Source: Chroococcus sp. CMT-3BRIN-NPC107
GTDB taxonomy: Bacteria; Cyanobacteriota; Cyanobacteriia; Cyanobacteriales; Chroococcidiopsidaceae
Length of the DNA: 54,174 nt
NCBI GenBank assembly: GCA_019359635.1
Contig: JAHHGY010000019.1
Span: 1 to 54,174, forward strand
Reading direction: 5' to 3'
Under the pieces are notes generated by a model, which saw only the letters and a program-made list of their open reading frames with translations, was not told the origin of the DNA and searched no databases. Positions 15,787 through 23,936 of this stretch are shown piece by piece. Each line of letters starts with the position of its first letter. The first letter of the stretch is position 1. Made by a program: the position numbers and the translations under genes.

Positions 15787-18543
15787 ATGTTATTTCCCTC
15801 AAGGCGACATCGTTTGTTATTTGTCCTTTTTAGCGTCTGCTTAACTGCAACGCTGTTGTTTAATAACTCTTTTGCTATATCTGCACCATTAACTACTAAA
15901 AAACCAATGTCGCTTTCTGTAACTGAAAATGTCCGCAAAACTGTCCTAGAAAATGGGCTGACTGTCCTAACTAAACAAGTTAAAACTGCTCCCGTTGTTA
16001 GCGTTCAAGTATGGTATCAAATTGGTTCGCGCGATGAAGCCCCCGGCGTAAACGGTATTGCTCACCAATTAGAACATATGTTGTTTAAAGGTACGAGTAG
16101 CCGCCCAATTCAGTTTGGACGCTTGTTTAGTGCTTTGGGTAGTGATTCTAATGCTTTTACAAGCTACGATCAAACCGCTTACTTTGGTACAGTCGAGCGC
16201 GGCTTAATGGAAAGTCTTTTAGAGCTAGAAGCTGACAGAATGCAGAATGCTCTAATTAACGCCGAACAACTAACGAGCGAAAAGCGGGTAGTAATTTCTG
16301 AGTTGCAAGGCTACGAAAATAGCCCCGACTACCGTTTGGGTAGAGCCGTTATGCGTGCTGCGCTGCCAAACAGTCCCTATGGATTGACTATCGGCGGCAG
16401 TAAGGCAGATGTAGAAAAGTTTACGGTTGAACAAGTCAAAAGTTACTACCGCAACTATTACAGCCCCAAAAATGCCACTTTGATAATTGTGGGAGATTTT
16501 GAACCCGATGCTACTTTGGCAAAGGTTAAAGAGATTTTTGGTAAAGTACCCAATGCTCAAGAAAAAATTGTTAAACCCCAAACAACTGCAAATAAGCCCC
16601 AAACCCAAACAAAACAGCCGATTGTCTTAAAAGAGCCAGGTGCAGCTTCGTTGTTGCAAACTGTATATCCCTTAGTAGATATCAATCATCCCGATGCGCC
16701 TGTTTTGGATGTGCTAAATGGGATTTTGGCTGAAGGACGCAACTCTAGACTTTATCAAGCTTTGATTGAGTCGGGACTTGCTAGCAATATGAATGGTTAC
16801 GCCGCTACTTTGGCCGGTGGCGGGTGGTACAACTTAGAAATCACCGCCGCACCAGGACAAGAATTAGCAAAGATTGATGCGGTTTTGTTAAATGCGATCG
16901 CACTTCTATCCGAAAAAGGCGTAACTCCTGACGAATTAAACCGCGCCAAAACTCAATTGCAAGCTTCTGTATTGCTCAACAACCGCGATATTGTTTCCCA
17001 AGCAATGCAGATTGGCTACGACCAAACTACCGCCAGAGATTATCGTTTTACAGACCGCTATTTAGCCGCCATTGATAAAGTTAGCGCCAAAGATGTGCAG
17101 CGAGTAGCCGCAACCTATTTCGCACCCGATAAACGGACTGTGGGTTTGTTTGAACCAACTAAACAAAGCGGAGAAGCAAGCGCGGGGGGAAATCCTACCC
17201 AAATGACTGAAAACTTTAGCCCTGGCGCACCTGTAGACCCCGCAGAAGTAGCGAAGTATTTACCAATAGTAGACGCTACCGTCCCAACTCCCAAAGCCTT
17301 ACCAGAGCAATTTACGCTAACCAATGGCGTAAAGGTATTATTGCTCCCAGATGCTAGTACGCCGACGGTAACTCTAAGCGGCTTTATCAAAGCTGGCGCA
17401 GAATTTGATACGCAACCCAAAGCAGGGCTTGCAGCTTTGACGGCGGAAAATTTATTAAGTGGAACTCAAACTAAAGACGATCTCGCTCTTGCAAAAACTT
17501 TAGAAGATCGCGGTGCAAGTTTAAATTTTAGAGCGTTGCGTGAAGGCGTAGACATTAACGGCTATAGCTTAAAGACAGACTTGCCCGTTGTACTAGAAAC
17601 TTTGGCGGATGTGGTGCAAAATTCTACGTTTCCCAGCGATGAAATCGAACTTAGTCGTCAAAGAGCAATAACAAGCCTCGATTTGGAATTAGACGATCCC
17701 GCACGCGTGGCGCGACGGGTATTTCAGCAAGCGATTTATCCCGCCAATCATCCTTTCCATACTTTCCCCACTGAAGAAAGTTTAAAAAGCCTTAGCCGCG
17801 AAGATGTTGTTAGTTTCTACCAAAAACAATATCGTCCCGACCAAATGGTACTAACTTTAGTGGGCGATTTTGAGCCGAAACAAGTGCGGAGTCTGTTGGA
17901 AAACGCGCTAAAGGACTGGAAAGCTGAAGGAAAAGCCCCGGTTGTTAATTATCCTGATGTGCCTAACCCGGAAAAAGTGGTGCAACTTAACCCCTCTTTA
18001 CCCGGAAAAACTCAAGCGGTTACTTATCTAGGCGATCGCGGTATTAGTCGCAAAGATCCGCGTTTCTATGCTGCTTTGGTACTAAATCAGATTGTTGGCG
18101 GCGATACTTTATCTAGTCGCTTGGGTACAGAGTTGCGCGATCGCCAAGGTTTGACTTACGGCATTTATAGCTACTTTAGCGCCGGAAGACAAGCGGGCCC
18201 CTTTGTCGTCTCTATGCAAACCGACCCCGAAGACGCTAACAAAGCTATCTCTAGCGTTCGCGCTCTTTTAGCTCAAATTCACGATCGAGGTGTCACCAAG
18301 GACGAAGTAGCGGCGGCTAAACGCTCTCTAACTCGCGGCTACAATGTTGGTTTGGCAAATCCTGACGAACTAGCTAACACCATTCGGCTCAATGAAGTTT
18401 ATGGTTTAGGAAAGGGCGAATTAAGCTCTTTTTCTGCCAAAATCGAAGCTGTGACGCTAGAAGATGTGAATCAAGCAGCCAAAGAACTAATCCAACCCGA
18501 TAAATTAGCGATCATTACGGCGGGAGGAAATACCGCTAAATAA
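15787..18543 (+). CDS. M16-family zinc peptidase, two-repeat, exported
   Basis: 918 aa with an N-terminal signal peptide (about 1-32), so probably periplasmic. The active site is in the first half: HQLEH at 93-97 (inverted zinc motif HXXEH) and downstream acidic residues in LLELEADRMQ. The second half (from about residue 500) is a second M16 unit, FTLTNGVKVLLLPDASTPTV onward, with no HXXEH, as is normal for the inactive half. Conserved features such as the RQGLTYGIYSYFSAG segment are present. The family degrades peptides or processes precursors; the substrate is unknown. It has a strong terminator and stands alone as a unit. Confidence 0.9.
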   Translation: MLFPSRRHRLLFVLFSVCLTATLLFNNSFAISAPLTTKKPMSLSVTENVRKTVLENGLTVLTKQVKTAPVVSVQVWYQIGSRDEAPGVNGIAHQLEHMLFKGTSSRPIQFGRLFSALGSDSNAFTSYDQTAYFGTVERGLMESLLELEADRMQNALINAEQLTSEKRVVISELQGYENSPDYRLGRAVMRAALPNSPYGLTIGGSKADVEKFTVEQVKSYYRNYYSPKNATLIIVGDFEPDATLAKVKEIFGKVPNAQEKIVKPQTTANKPQTQTKQPIVLKEPGAASLLQTVYPLVDINHPDAPVLDVLNGILAEGRNSRLYQALIESGLASNMNGYAATLAGGGWYNLEITAAPGQELAKIDAVLLNAIALLSEKGVTPDELNRAKTQLQASVLLNNRDIVSQAMQIGYDQTTARDYRFTDRYLAAIDKVSAKDVQRVAATYFAPDKRTVGLFEPTKQSGEASAGGNPTQMTENFSPGAPVDPAEVAKYLPIVDATVPTPKALPEQFTLTNGVKVLLLPDASTPTVTLSGFIKAGAEFDTQPKAGLAALTAENLLSGTQTKDDLALAKTLEDRGASLNFRALREGVDINGYSLKTDLPVVLETLADVVQNSTFPSDEIELSRQRAITSLDLELDDPARVARRVFQQAIYPANHPFHTFPTEESLKSLSREDVVSFYQKQYRPDQMVLTLVGDFEPKQVRSLLENALKDWKAEGKAPVVNYPDVPNPEKVVQLNPSLPGKTQAVTYLGDRGISRKDPRFYAALVLNQIVGGDTLSSRLGTELRDRQGLTYGIYSYFSAGRQAGPFVVSMQTDPEDANKAISSVRALLAQIHDRGVTKDEVAAAKRSLTRGYNVGLANPDELANTIRLNEVYGLGKGELSSFSAKIEAVTLEDVNQAAKELIQPDKLAIITAGGNTAK

Positions 18544-18606
18544 CAGCTTTTTTGGGGTGGTATAGGCAAAATGCTTTACTAAGCTAAAGCGATCGCTTTC
18601 TTGAAG

Positions 18607-18639
18607 GTTTTGGGTGTGGCTTTTCTCCACACCCAAAAC
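18607..18639 (+). terminator. Strong intrinsic terminator after the M16 peptidase gene
   Basis: GTTTTGGGTGTGG (18607-18619) pairs perfectly over 13 bp with CCACACCCAAAAC (18627-18639), with a 7-nt loop, followed by TTTTTG. Confidence 0.9.
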
Positions 18640-18705
18640 TTTTTGCTTTATCAAAGCTCGATTGCTAAGTACGATAGATTTATGCGCTTTTCTACGATTT
18701 AATCC

Positions 18706-19530
18706 ATGAATATTTTTAGCAACCTACTTTCTCAGCCTGTTCAAGCTCCTCGCCCTAAAAAACAGAAGGGAATTGAAATAAAGTCCGAGCGGGAAATTGA
18801 AATTATGCGCCAGTCTGCAAAGATTGTCGCCACTATATTAAAAGAAATATCCCAACTAGTAGAACCAGGAATGACCACCGCAGACTTGGACGCTCACGCC
18901 GAAAAGCGCATCCGAGAAATGGGCGCAACTCCTAGTTTTAAAGGCTATCATGGCTTCCCAGGTTCTATTTGTGCCAGTATCAATAATGAAGTTGTACACG
19001 GCATTCCCAACCCTAAAAAAGTAATTCGCACTGGAGATGTTTTAAAGGTAGACACCGGAGCATTTTATCAAGGCTTTCATGGCGACTCTTGCATTACGAT
19101 CGCCGTCGGAACAGTAACCCCCGAAGCTGCTAGGTTAATTAAAGTAGCCGAAGAAGCTCTCTACAGGGGTATTGAGCAAGTAAAAGCCGGAAACTACCTT
19201 ATGGATATTGCTGGCGCAATTCAAGATCATGTTGAAGCCAACAAATTTAAAATAGTTGAAAGCTTCACCGGGCATGGTGTTGGGCGCAACTTACACGAAG
19301 AACCATCTGTATTTAATTGCCGTACTCGACAAATGCCTAATGTCAAGCTCAAAAAAGGCATGACTTTGGCTATTGAGCCAATTTTAAACGCAGGTTCAAA
19401 GTTAACGCGCATATTATCCGATCGCTGGACAGCCGTTACTGTAGATAATTCTTTATCGGCGCAATTTGAGCATACCGTTTTAGTTACTGATGACGGCTAC
19501 GAGATTTTAACTTGTCGCTCTAAAGTTTAG
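18706..19530 (+). CDS. map: Methionine aminopeptidase, type I
   Basis: Removes the initiator Met from new proteins. 274 aa, with the usual fold after an N-terminal extension of about 25 residues that is common in cyanobacteria. Metal ligands lie in [18 protein letters not shown] (two Asp), [18 protein letters not shown] (His), AIEPIL (Glu) and FEHTVLVT (Glu). All are present, so it should be active. It starts with ATG at 18706 and is followed 14 bp later by a terminator, so it is a single-gene unit. Confidence 0.95.
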   Translation: MNIFSNLLSQPVQAPRPKKQKGIEIKSEREIEIMRQSAKIVATILKEISQLVEPGMTTADLDAHAEKRIREMGATPSFKGYHGFPGSICASINNEVVHGIPNPKKVIRTGDVLKVDTGAFYQGFHGDSCITIAVGTVTPEAARLIKVAEEALYRGIEQVKAGNYLMDIAGAIQDHVEANKFKIVESFTGHGVGRNLHEEPSVFNCRTRQMPNVKLKKGMTLAIEPILNAGSKLTRILSDRWTAVTVDNSLSAQFEHTVLVTDDGYEILTCRSKV

Positions 19531-19544
19531 GAAAAGTTGATTTT

Positions 19545-19576
19545 AAAAAACCTCTCAAAAGCAAGAGAGGTTTTTT
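19545..19576 (+). terminator. Intrinsic terminator after map
   Basis: AAAAAACCTCTC (19545-19556) pairs with GAGAGGTTTTTT (19565-19576), a perfect 12-bp stem including the T tract, 14 bp after the map stop. Confidence 0.9.
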
Positions 19577-19756
19577 ATTGTGAAGATTTTGGTTACAAAG
19601 GTAGCGATCGCCTTTTTATTATGGAAGAACGGAAAAAGCTTTTAAGGTAAGGATGACACAACAAAATCTTGTTCAAGTCATAACATGAATGTTTGCTGAT
19701 ACTAGCGATCTTAAAGTTAGACGCAGTAAGAATGAAGGTGATTTCAGGATTTATCG

Positions 19757-19882
19757 TTACCTATTTTTGGTAACGTTGCTCCTGAATTAGAAGTTTATAT
19801 TCGCCGTTTATCTATTGAATAGTTAGAATTGGGCAAGGTTTTGTTAGATTTTGCTGATGCTTCTGATTTGGTTGCTCGGTAG
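19757..19882 (+). pseudogene. Relic of a DUF4351-type C-terminal domain
   Basis: The frame reads LPIFGNVAPELEVYIRRLSI then E-stop-LELGKVLLDFADASDLVAR-stop. This matches, from memory, the DUF4351 domain at the C-terminus of Rpn-like transposase/nuclease family proteins. The single internal TAG (19823-19825) stands where such proteins often have Gln, so one base change could explain it. No catalytic N-terminal part was found upstream. The 418-bp gap between the map terminator and the next gene otherwise holds a HIP1 site but no gene. Confidence 0.65.
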
Positions 19883-19994
19883 AGCGGACACACTACTACT
19901 GCATAAATTCCTTCAATCTCTCTTTAGGAACTAGGTTTTAACTTGAGTTTGTAGATAGTCTAAAGCTTAGATTGGTTCTCTTAGGGGAGATTTT

Positions 19995-20396
19995 ATGCAA
20001 ACTGATACACCTATACAAGCGATCGCAGGCATTAGTAACACCACTATTTCTCACTACTTTCAATCTTTAAATGCTGGCGATTTTAACTCTACAGTGGCTT
20101 TATTTGCTACCGATGGCGTAATGTATGCACCCTTTGAATCGGGTATTGTAGGCGCAGAGGCGATCGCTTTGTACCTCCAGCAAGAGGCGCTAGGACTCAA
20201 AGCCGAACCACATCAGGGAATTATTGAAAGTCAAGAAAACGATTTAGTTCTTCTTCGCGTCAACGGCAAAGTTCAAATGCCTTTATTTGGTGTCAATGTA
20301 TCTTGGCTATTTGTCCTCAATTCTCAGCAACAAATTGTCTCTGTAACTATAAAACTCCTTGCTTCTCCCCAAGAATTACTTAATCTTCAGCGTTGA
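19995..20396 (+). CDS. OCP C-terminal domain homolog (CTDH), carotenoid-binding
   Basis: 133 aa, an NTF2-like fold. The sequence closely follows the C-terminal domain of the orange carotenoid protein: SHYFQSLNAGDFNSTVALFA (19-38), PFESGIVGAEAIALYL (46-61), GKVQMPLFGVNVSWLFVLN (91-109) and KLLASPQELLNLQR at the end. Tyr21 and Trp104 fit the two residues that hydrogen-bond the carotenoid keto group in OCP. The protein contains no Cys, so a disulfide-linked dimer is excluded. CTDH proteins carry and transfer ketocarotenoids to helical carotenoid proteins. None of those partners (OCP, HCP) is in the window. The ATG follows a purine-rich AGGGGAGA, a good ribosome site. Confidence 0.88.
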   Translation: MQTDTPIQAIAGISNTTISHYFQSLNAGDFNSTVALFATDGVMYAPFESGIVGAEAIALYLQQEALGLKAEPHQGIIESQENDLVLLRVNGKVQMPLFGVNVSWLFVLNSQQQIVSVTIKLLASPQELLNLQR

Positions 20397-20401
20397 TATA
20401 A

Positions 20402-20431
20402 AGAGACGTTCCCCCCAACCGGAACGCCTCT
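20402..20431. terminator. Possible bidirectional hairpin between the CTDH and response regulator genes
   Basis: AGAGACGTTCC (20402-20412) pairs with GGAACGCCTCT (20421-20431), with one mismatch. It sits between two converging genes 5 bp after the CTDH stop. There is no T tract, so function as an intrinsic terminator is uncertain. Confidence 0.45.
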
Positions 20432-20437
20432 ACAAAT

Positions 20438-21163
20438 TTACCCTACTAAACCAGAACGCAAAGCCCTTACTGCCGCTTGGGTACGGTCATCAGCGCACAA
20501 TTTATTGAGGATATTTCTCACGTGAGTTTTTACTGTTCCTACAGTAATGTAGAGCTTTTCAGCAATGATCGCATTGCTACAGCCTTCGACAATTAGTTGC
20601 AAAACTTCTAATTCTCGCTCCGTTAGCGGGTACGCAGCAATCATTTGGTCGTATTCTGCATCGGCGGCGTTTATAGATACGGTTTTGCTGTCTACTACCA
20701 TGTTTTCTGTACTTCCTTCGGGGGTTTGCTGGGCTTGCTGCAATACAATTCGGGCGATCGCCGGATCTATCCAGGCATTGCCGCTATGAGTTACGCGCAG
20801 GGCTTCTAGCAAATTATCGAAGCTAATATCTTTCATGCAATAGGAATCTGCACCTGCCGCAAAAGCTGCCAAAACTGCCTCTTTGTTGTCTCGGAGGGTC
20901 AAAATCAAAACCTTTGTTCTTGATTCGTCGCCAGGATCTTGACTGGCTTTTAATTGCCGTGTTAGCTCAATTCCATCTTTATCGGGTAAGCCAATATCAA
21001 CAATGGCAATATCTGGGTGTTCGGCTTCTAATAGTCTTAGGCCATCACTAGCATTAGCTGCTTCTCCCACCACTTCAATTTCTTGACGCTGCTGCAATGC
21101 GGTTCTAATCCCTACACGAGTGAGATCGTGGTCTTCAATTAATGCAACGCGAATTTTACTCAT
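20438..21163 (-). CDS. NarL/LuxR-type response regulator
   Basis: 241 aa from the ATG at 21163 (MSKIRVALIEDHD). The frame extends 23 codons upstream, but those residues are not part of a receiver domain. REC domain at 4-125 with acidic pocket EDHD (10-13), phospho-acceptor Asp56 in AIVDIGLPDKDG and Lys in YCMKDIS. A LuxR helix-turn-helix follows at about 170-235 (LTEREVLQL-type start, then GCSNAIIAEKLYITVGTVKT). The receiver-HTH linker is short. It is divergent from the PAS kinase gene that follows, with about 270 bp between them, and is a natural partner for that kinase. Confidence 0.9.
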   Translation of the reverse strand: MSKIRVALIEDHDLTRVGIRTALQQRQEIEVVGEAANASDGLRLLEAEHPDIAIVDIGLPDKDGIELTRQLKASQDPGDESRTKVLILTLRDNKEAVLAAFAAGADSYCMKDISFDNLLEALRVTHSGNAWIDPAIARIVLQQAQQTPEGSTENMVVDSKTVSINAADAEYDQMIAAYPLTERELEVLQLIVEGCSNAIIAEKLYITVGTVKTHVRNILNKLCADDRTQAAVRALRSGLVG

Positions 21164-21432
21164 TATCAACGTCCGCCATTTACTGTGCTTAACTTTTAAA
21201 ACAATTGAATTTTTATAGATGACTAAAGGCAATCTATATATCTGTACAAGCGGTATAACCTATTTCATTTAATCTTATTGGTATTTTAATAATACAAAAA
21301 ATTATAATTTCCTTTAGCTTCTAAGAGAATATCACGTCTTCTAGAGATCGACTATAGAGTAGGCGATCGCAATTTCCAAGTAGCAATATTTATAGAACGC
21401 AATTGTTTTTTGTTCGCTATAATACATTATTT

Positions 21433-23295
21433 ATGAATTTTGACAAACTAAAGGCAGCAGAATTATTAAGTTGGGGATTTGAGCGCAGTTTGCACCCCGA
21501 AGACCGCGATCGCTTAATGGCAATTAGGCAACAAGCCATTAGCCAAAGTCAACCCTATCAAATTACCTATCGTCTCCAAGCTGTTGATGGTAGCTACAAC
21601 TCGTTTTTGGAGCAAGCTACATTTGCAAATAATAGCTGGGTAGTTGGTTGCACGCAGCAAAACTTTAATCCGTTAGGACAAATACCTCAAATTACTACTT
21701 CCCAACAAACTTCTTTAGGTGTAATTGAGTGGAATCTAAATTTTGAGGTAATTAAATGGGATACCGCCGCCGAAACAATTTTTGGCTACAGCCACAGCGA
21801 AGCTATTGGTCGTCATGGTACAGGCTTAATCGTGACCGCAAGTAGCTTAGAGCAAGTAAACCAAGTTTGGCAAGAACTCGTACAACGTCGAGGCGGTACT
21901 CGCAGCATTAATGAAAATATCACTAAAGAGGGGAAAGTAATTGTTTGTGAATGGTACAACCAACTGTTAATTGATAGTAATGGTGAAATATTTGGGGTAA
22001 CTTCCCTGGTAACAGACATTACCGAGCGCCAAAATGCGATCGCCCAAATCAGCGCTGTTAATACTCAATTAGAGCAACGAATGCTGAAACGGACAGCCCA
22101 ATTAGATGAATTATCTGCTAGGGAACAAGCCGCAAGAATTGAGGCAGAAGCTAGTATGAAATCGCACTACGACTCTCTAGAAGCTTTGCGACAAAGCGAA
22201 GAACGTTATCGCTCTTTAGTAATTGCTACTTCGCAAATTGTCTGGACAACCGACGCTCAAGGGCAAGTTGTAGATATGCCCCACTGGAGAGATTATACAG
22301 GTCAAAGCCAAGTAGAAGTTAAAGGTTGGGGTTGGTTGGCGGCGGTGCATCCAGAAGATCGAGAGCGCACGGCTACAGCTTGGCAGAAAGCATTAGAAAC
22401 CAAAAGCCTTTACGATACCGAATACCGGATTCGCGCTACCGATGGCAATTATCGTTATTTTGCCGTGCGGGGTGTTCCCGTGATCGCGCCCGATGATACT
22501 ATTCGCGAGTGGGTGGGAGTGTGTACAGATATTCAAGAGCGAAAATCTATTGAAGCTGCGCTAACTTCTCGTGCTAATGAATTGGCTTACTTGACAACGA
22601 TTCTCACCCAAACTAATACAGCTTTAGAAAAGCGCAATCAGGAACTAGATCAGTTTGCCTACGTCACTTCTCACGACCTCAAAGCGCCACTAAGAGCGAT
22701 CGCCAATCTTTCCCAATGGATTGAAGAAGATATTAGCGACTTGCTTACCGATGACACTCGCCGTCAAATGGACTTATTGCGGGGGCGCGTCCATCGCATG
22801 GAAGCTTTGATTAATGGCTTGCTGCAATTTTCCCGTAGCGGGCGCATAACTGCCGACAAATCATCGGTTTCTGTTACGTCTCTTTTAGCTGAAATTGTTG
22901 ACTCTATCGCTTCACCGCCTGCTTTTACCGTCGAAATAGCTCCAAATATGCCGACTTTAGTGACAGAAAGACTGTCTTTAGAGCAAGTCTTTTCTAACTT
23001 GATTAGCAATGCTATCAAGCACCATCCCCGCCCAGATGGTAAGGTGCAAGTTTCTTGTCAAGACTTGGGAACCAGTTATGAGTTCGCGGTGGCTGATGAC
23101 GGTAAGGGGATCGCGCCCGAATATCATGAAAAAATTTTTGGTATCTTTCAAACTTTGGAAGCCCGCGATCGCAATGAAAATACTGGGATTGGTTTAGCTA
23201 TTGTCAAAAAAATTGTCGAAAATTATGGCGGCAAAATTAAAATAGAGTCTACAGAAGGCAAAGGAGCAAAGTTTAGTTTTACCTGGAATAAATAA
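21433..23295 (+). CDS. PAS-domain sensor histidine kinase
   Basis: 620 aa from the ATG at 21433; an upstream in-frame TTG (21403) would add ten residues with no known motif. The protein has two or three PAS folds, one at about 90-205 and one at 260-370 (RYRSLVIATSQIVWTTDAQG start, typical PAS-PAC end). The HisKA domain has the phospho-acceptor His414 in YVTSHDLKAPLRAI, a form seen in phytochrome-type kinases. The ATPase domain has N, G1 (ADDGKGIAPE) and G2 (TGIGLAIVKK) boxes. No membrane segment is seen, so it is cytosolic. An Rcp1-like regulator follows, which is the usual partner of this kinase class. Confidence 0.9.
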   Translation: MNFDKLKAAELLSWGFERSLHPEDRDRLMAIRQQAISQSQPYQITYRLQAVDGSYNSFLEQATFANNSWVVGCTQQNFNPLGQIPQITTSQQTSLGVIEWNLNFEVIKWDTAAETIFGYSHSEAIGRHGTGLIVTASSLEQVNQVWQELVQRRGGTRSINENITKEGKVIVCEWYNQLLIDSNGEIFGVTSLVTDITERQNAIAQISAVNTQLEQRMLKRTAQLDELSAREQAARIEAEASMKSHYDSLEALRQSEERYRSLVIATSQIVWTTDAQGQVVDMPHWRDYTGQSQVEVKGWGWLAAVHPEDRERTATAWQKALETKSLYDTEYRIRATDGNYRYFAVRGVPVIAPDDTIREWVGVCTDIQERKSIEAALTSRANELAYLTTILTQTNTALEKRNQELDQFAYVTSHDLKAPLRAIANLSQWIEEDISDLLTDDTRRQMDLLRGRVHRMEALINGLLQFSRSGRITADKSSVSVTSLLAEIVDSIASPPAFTVEIAPNMPTLVTERLSLEQVFSNLISNAIKHHPRPDGKVQVSCQDLGTSYEFAVADDGKGIAPEYHEKIFGIFQTLEARDRNENTGIGLAIVKKIVENYGGKIKIESTEGKGAKFSFTWNK

Positions 23296-23456
23296 CCGCA
23301 AAAATGACAGGATCAGCCCAATCAAACGATTAAAACCTTAAAAATAGCTGAAATAAACAATAACCAACCATACATTTTCTAAATCTATTAACCTATCTAA
23401 TGATTGATGGTTTCTATTTCTTCAACGGCAATAATTAATAATATAATACTCAAACA

Positions 23457-23885
23457 ATGACAGACAAAATGATTAACATCCTGCTTGTCGAAGATGACGA
23501 AGTGGATGTAATGAACGTGCAAAGAGCGTTTAAAAAAAATAACATTACAAATCCACTTTTTCTTGCGTCTAATGGCTTAGAAGCTCTATCTATATTAAGA
23601 GGTAGCGATAGCAAAATAAATATTCCTCAAGTCAGAAGAATAATTTTACTCGACCTAAATATGCCAAAAATGAATGGCATAGAATTTTTACGAGAGCTAC
23701 GCGCCGATAAACAATTGCAATCAATTCCAGTAATTGTTTTAACTACATCCAACGAAGATAAAGATAAAGTAGAAGCTTACAAGCTTAATGTGGCTGGCTA
23801 TATTTTGAAGCCAGTGACTTTTTCTAGCTTCGTTGAAACCGTAGCGACCATGAATAAATATTGGACTTTGGTAGAAATACCATAA
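23457..23885 (+). CDS. Rcp1-like single-domain response regulator
   Basis: 142 aa, REC only. Acidic pocket VEDDE at 11-15, phospho-acceptor Asp66 in IILLDLNMPKMNG and Lys in YILKPVT near 122. The longer loop after the second helix and the pattern of VIVLTTSNEDKDK match Rcp1, the regulator of the phytochrome Cph1. It follows the PAS kinase by 161 bp on the same strand. It has no output domain, so it must pass the signal on, perhaps to the hybrid kinase 51 bp downstream. Confidence 0.88.
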   Translation: MTDKMINILLVEDDEVDVMNVQRAFKKNNITNPLFLASNGLEALSILRGSDSKINIPQVRRIILLDLNMPKMNGIEFLRELRADKQLQSIPVIVLTTSNEDKDKVEAYKLNVAGYILKPVTFSSFVETVATMNKYWTLVEIP

Positions 23886-23936
23886 AAATAAATAATAAAA
23901 GTTATAAACTAAGCTCATAGCTAATAGCTAAAAAGC

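Noticed and set aside
21403-21432. TTG start ten codons upstream for the PAS kinase
   Set aside because: An ATG at 21433 begins the recognisable protein, and the extra residues show no conserved feature.
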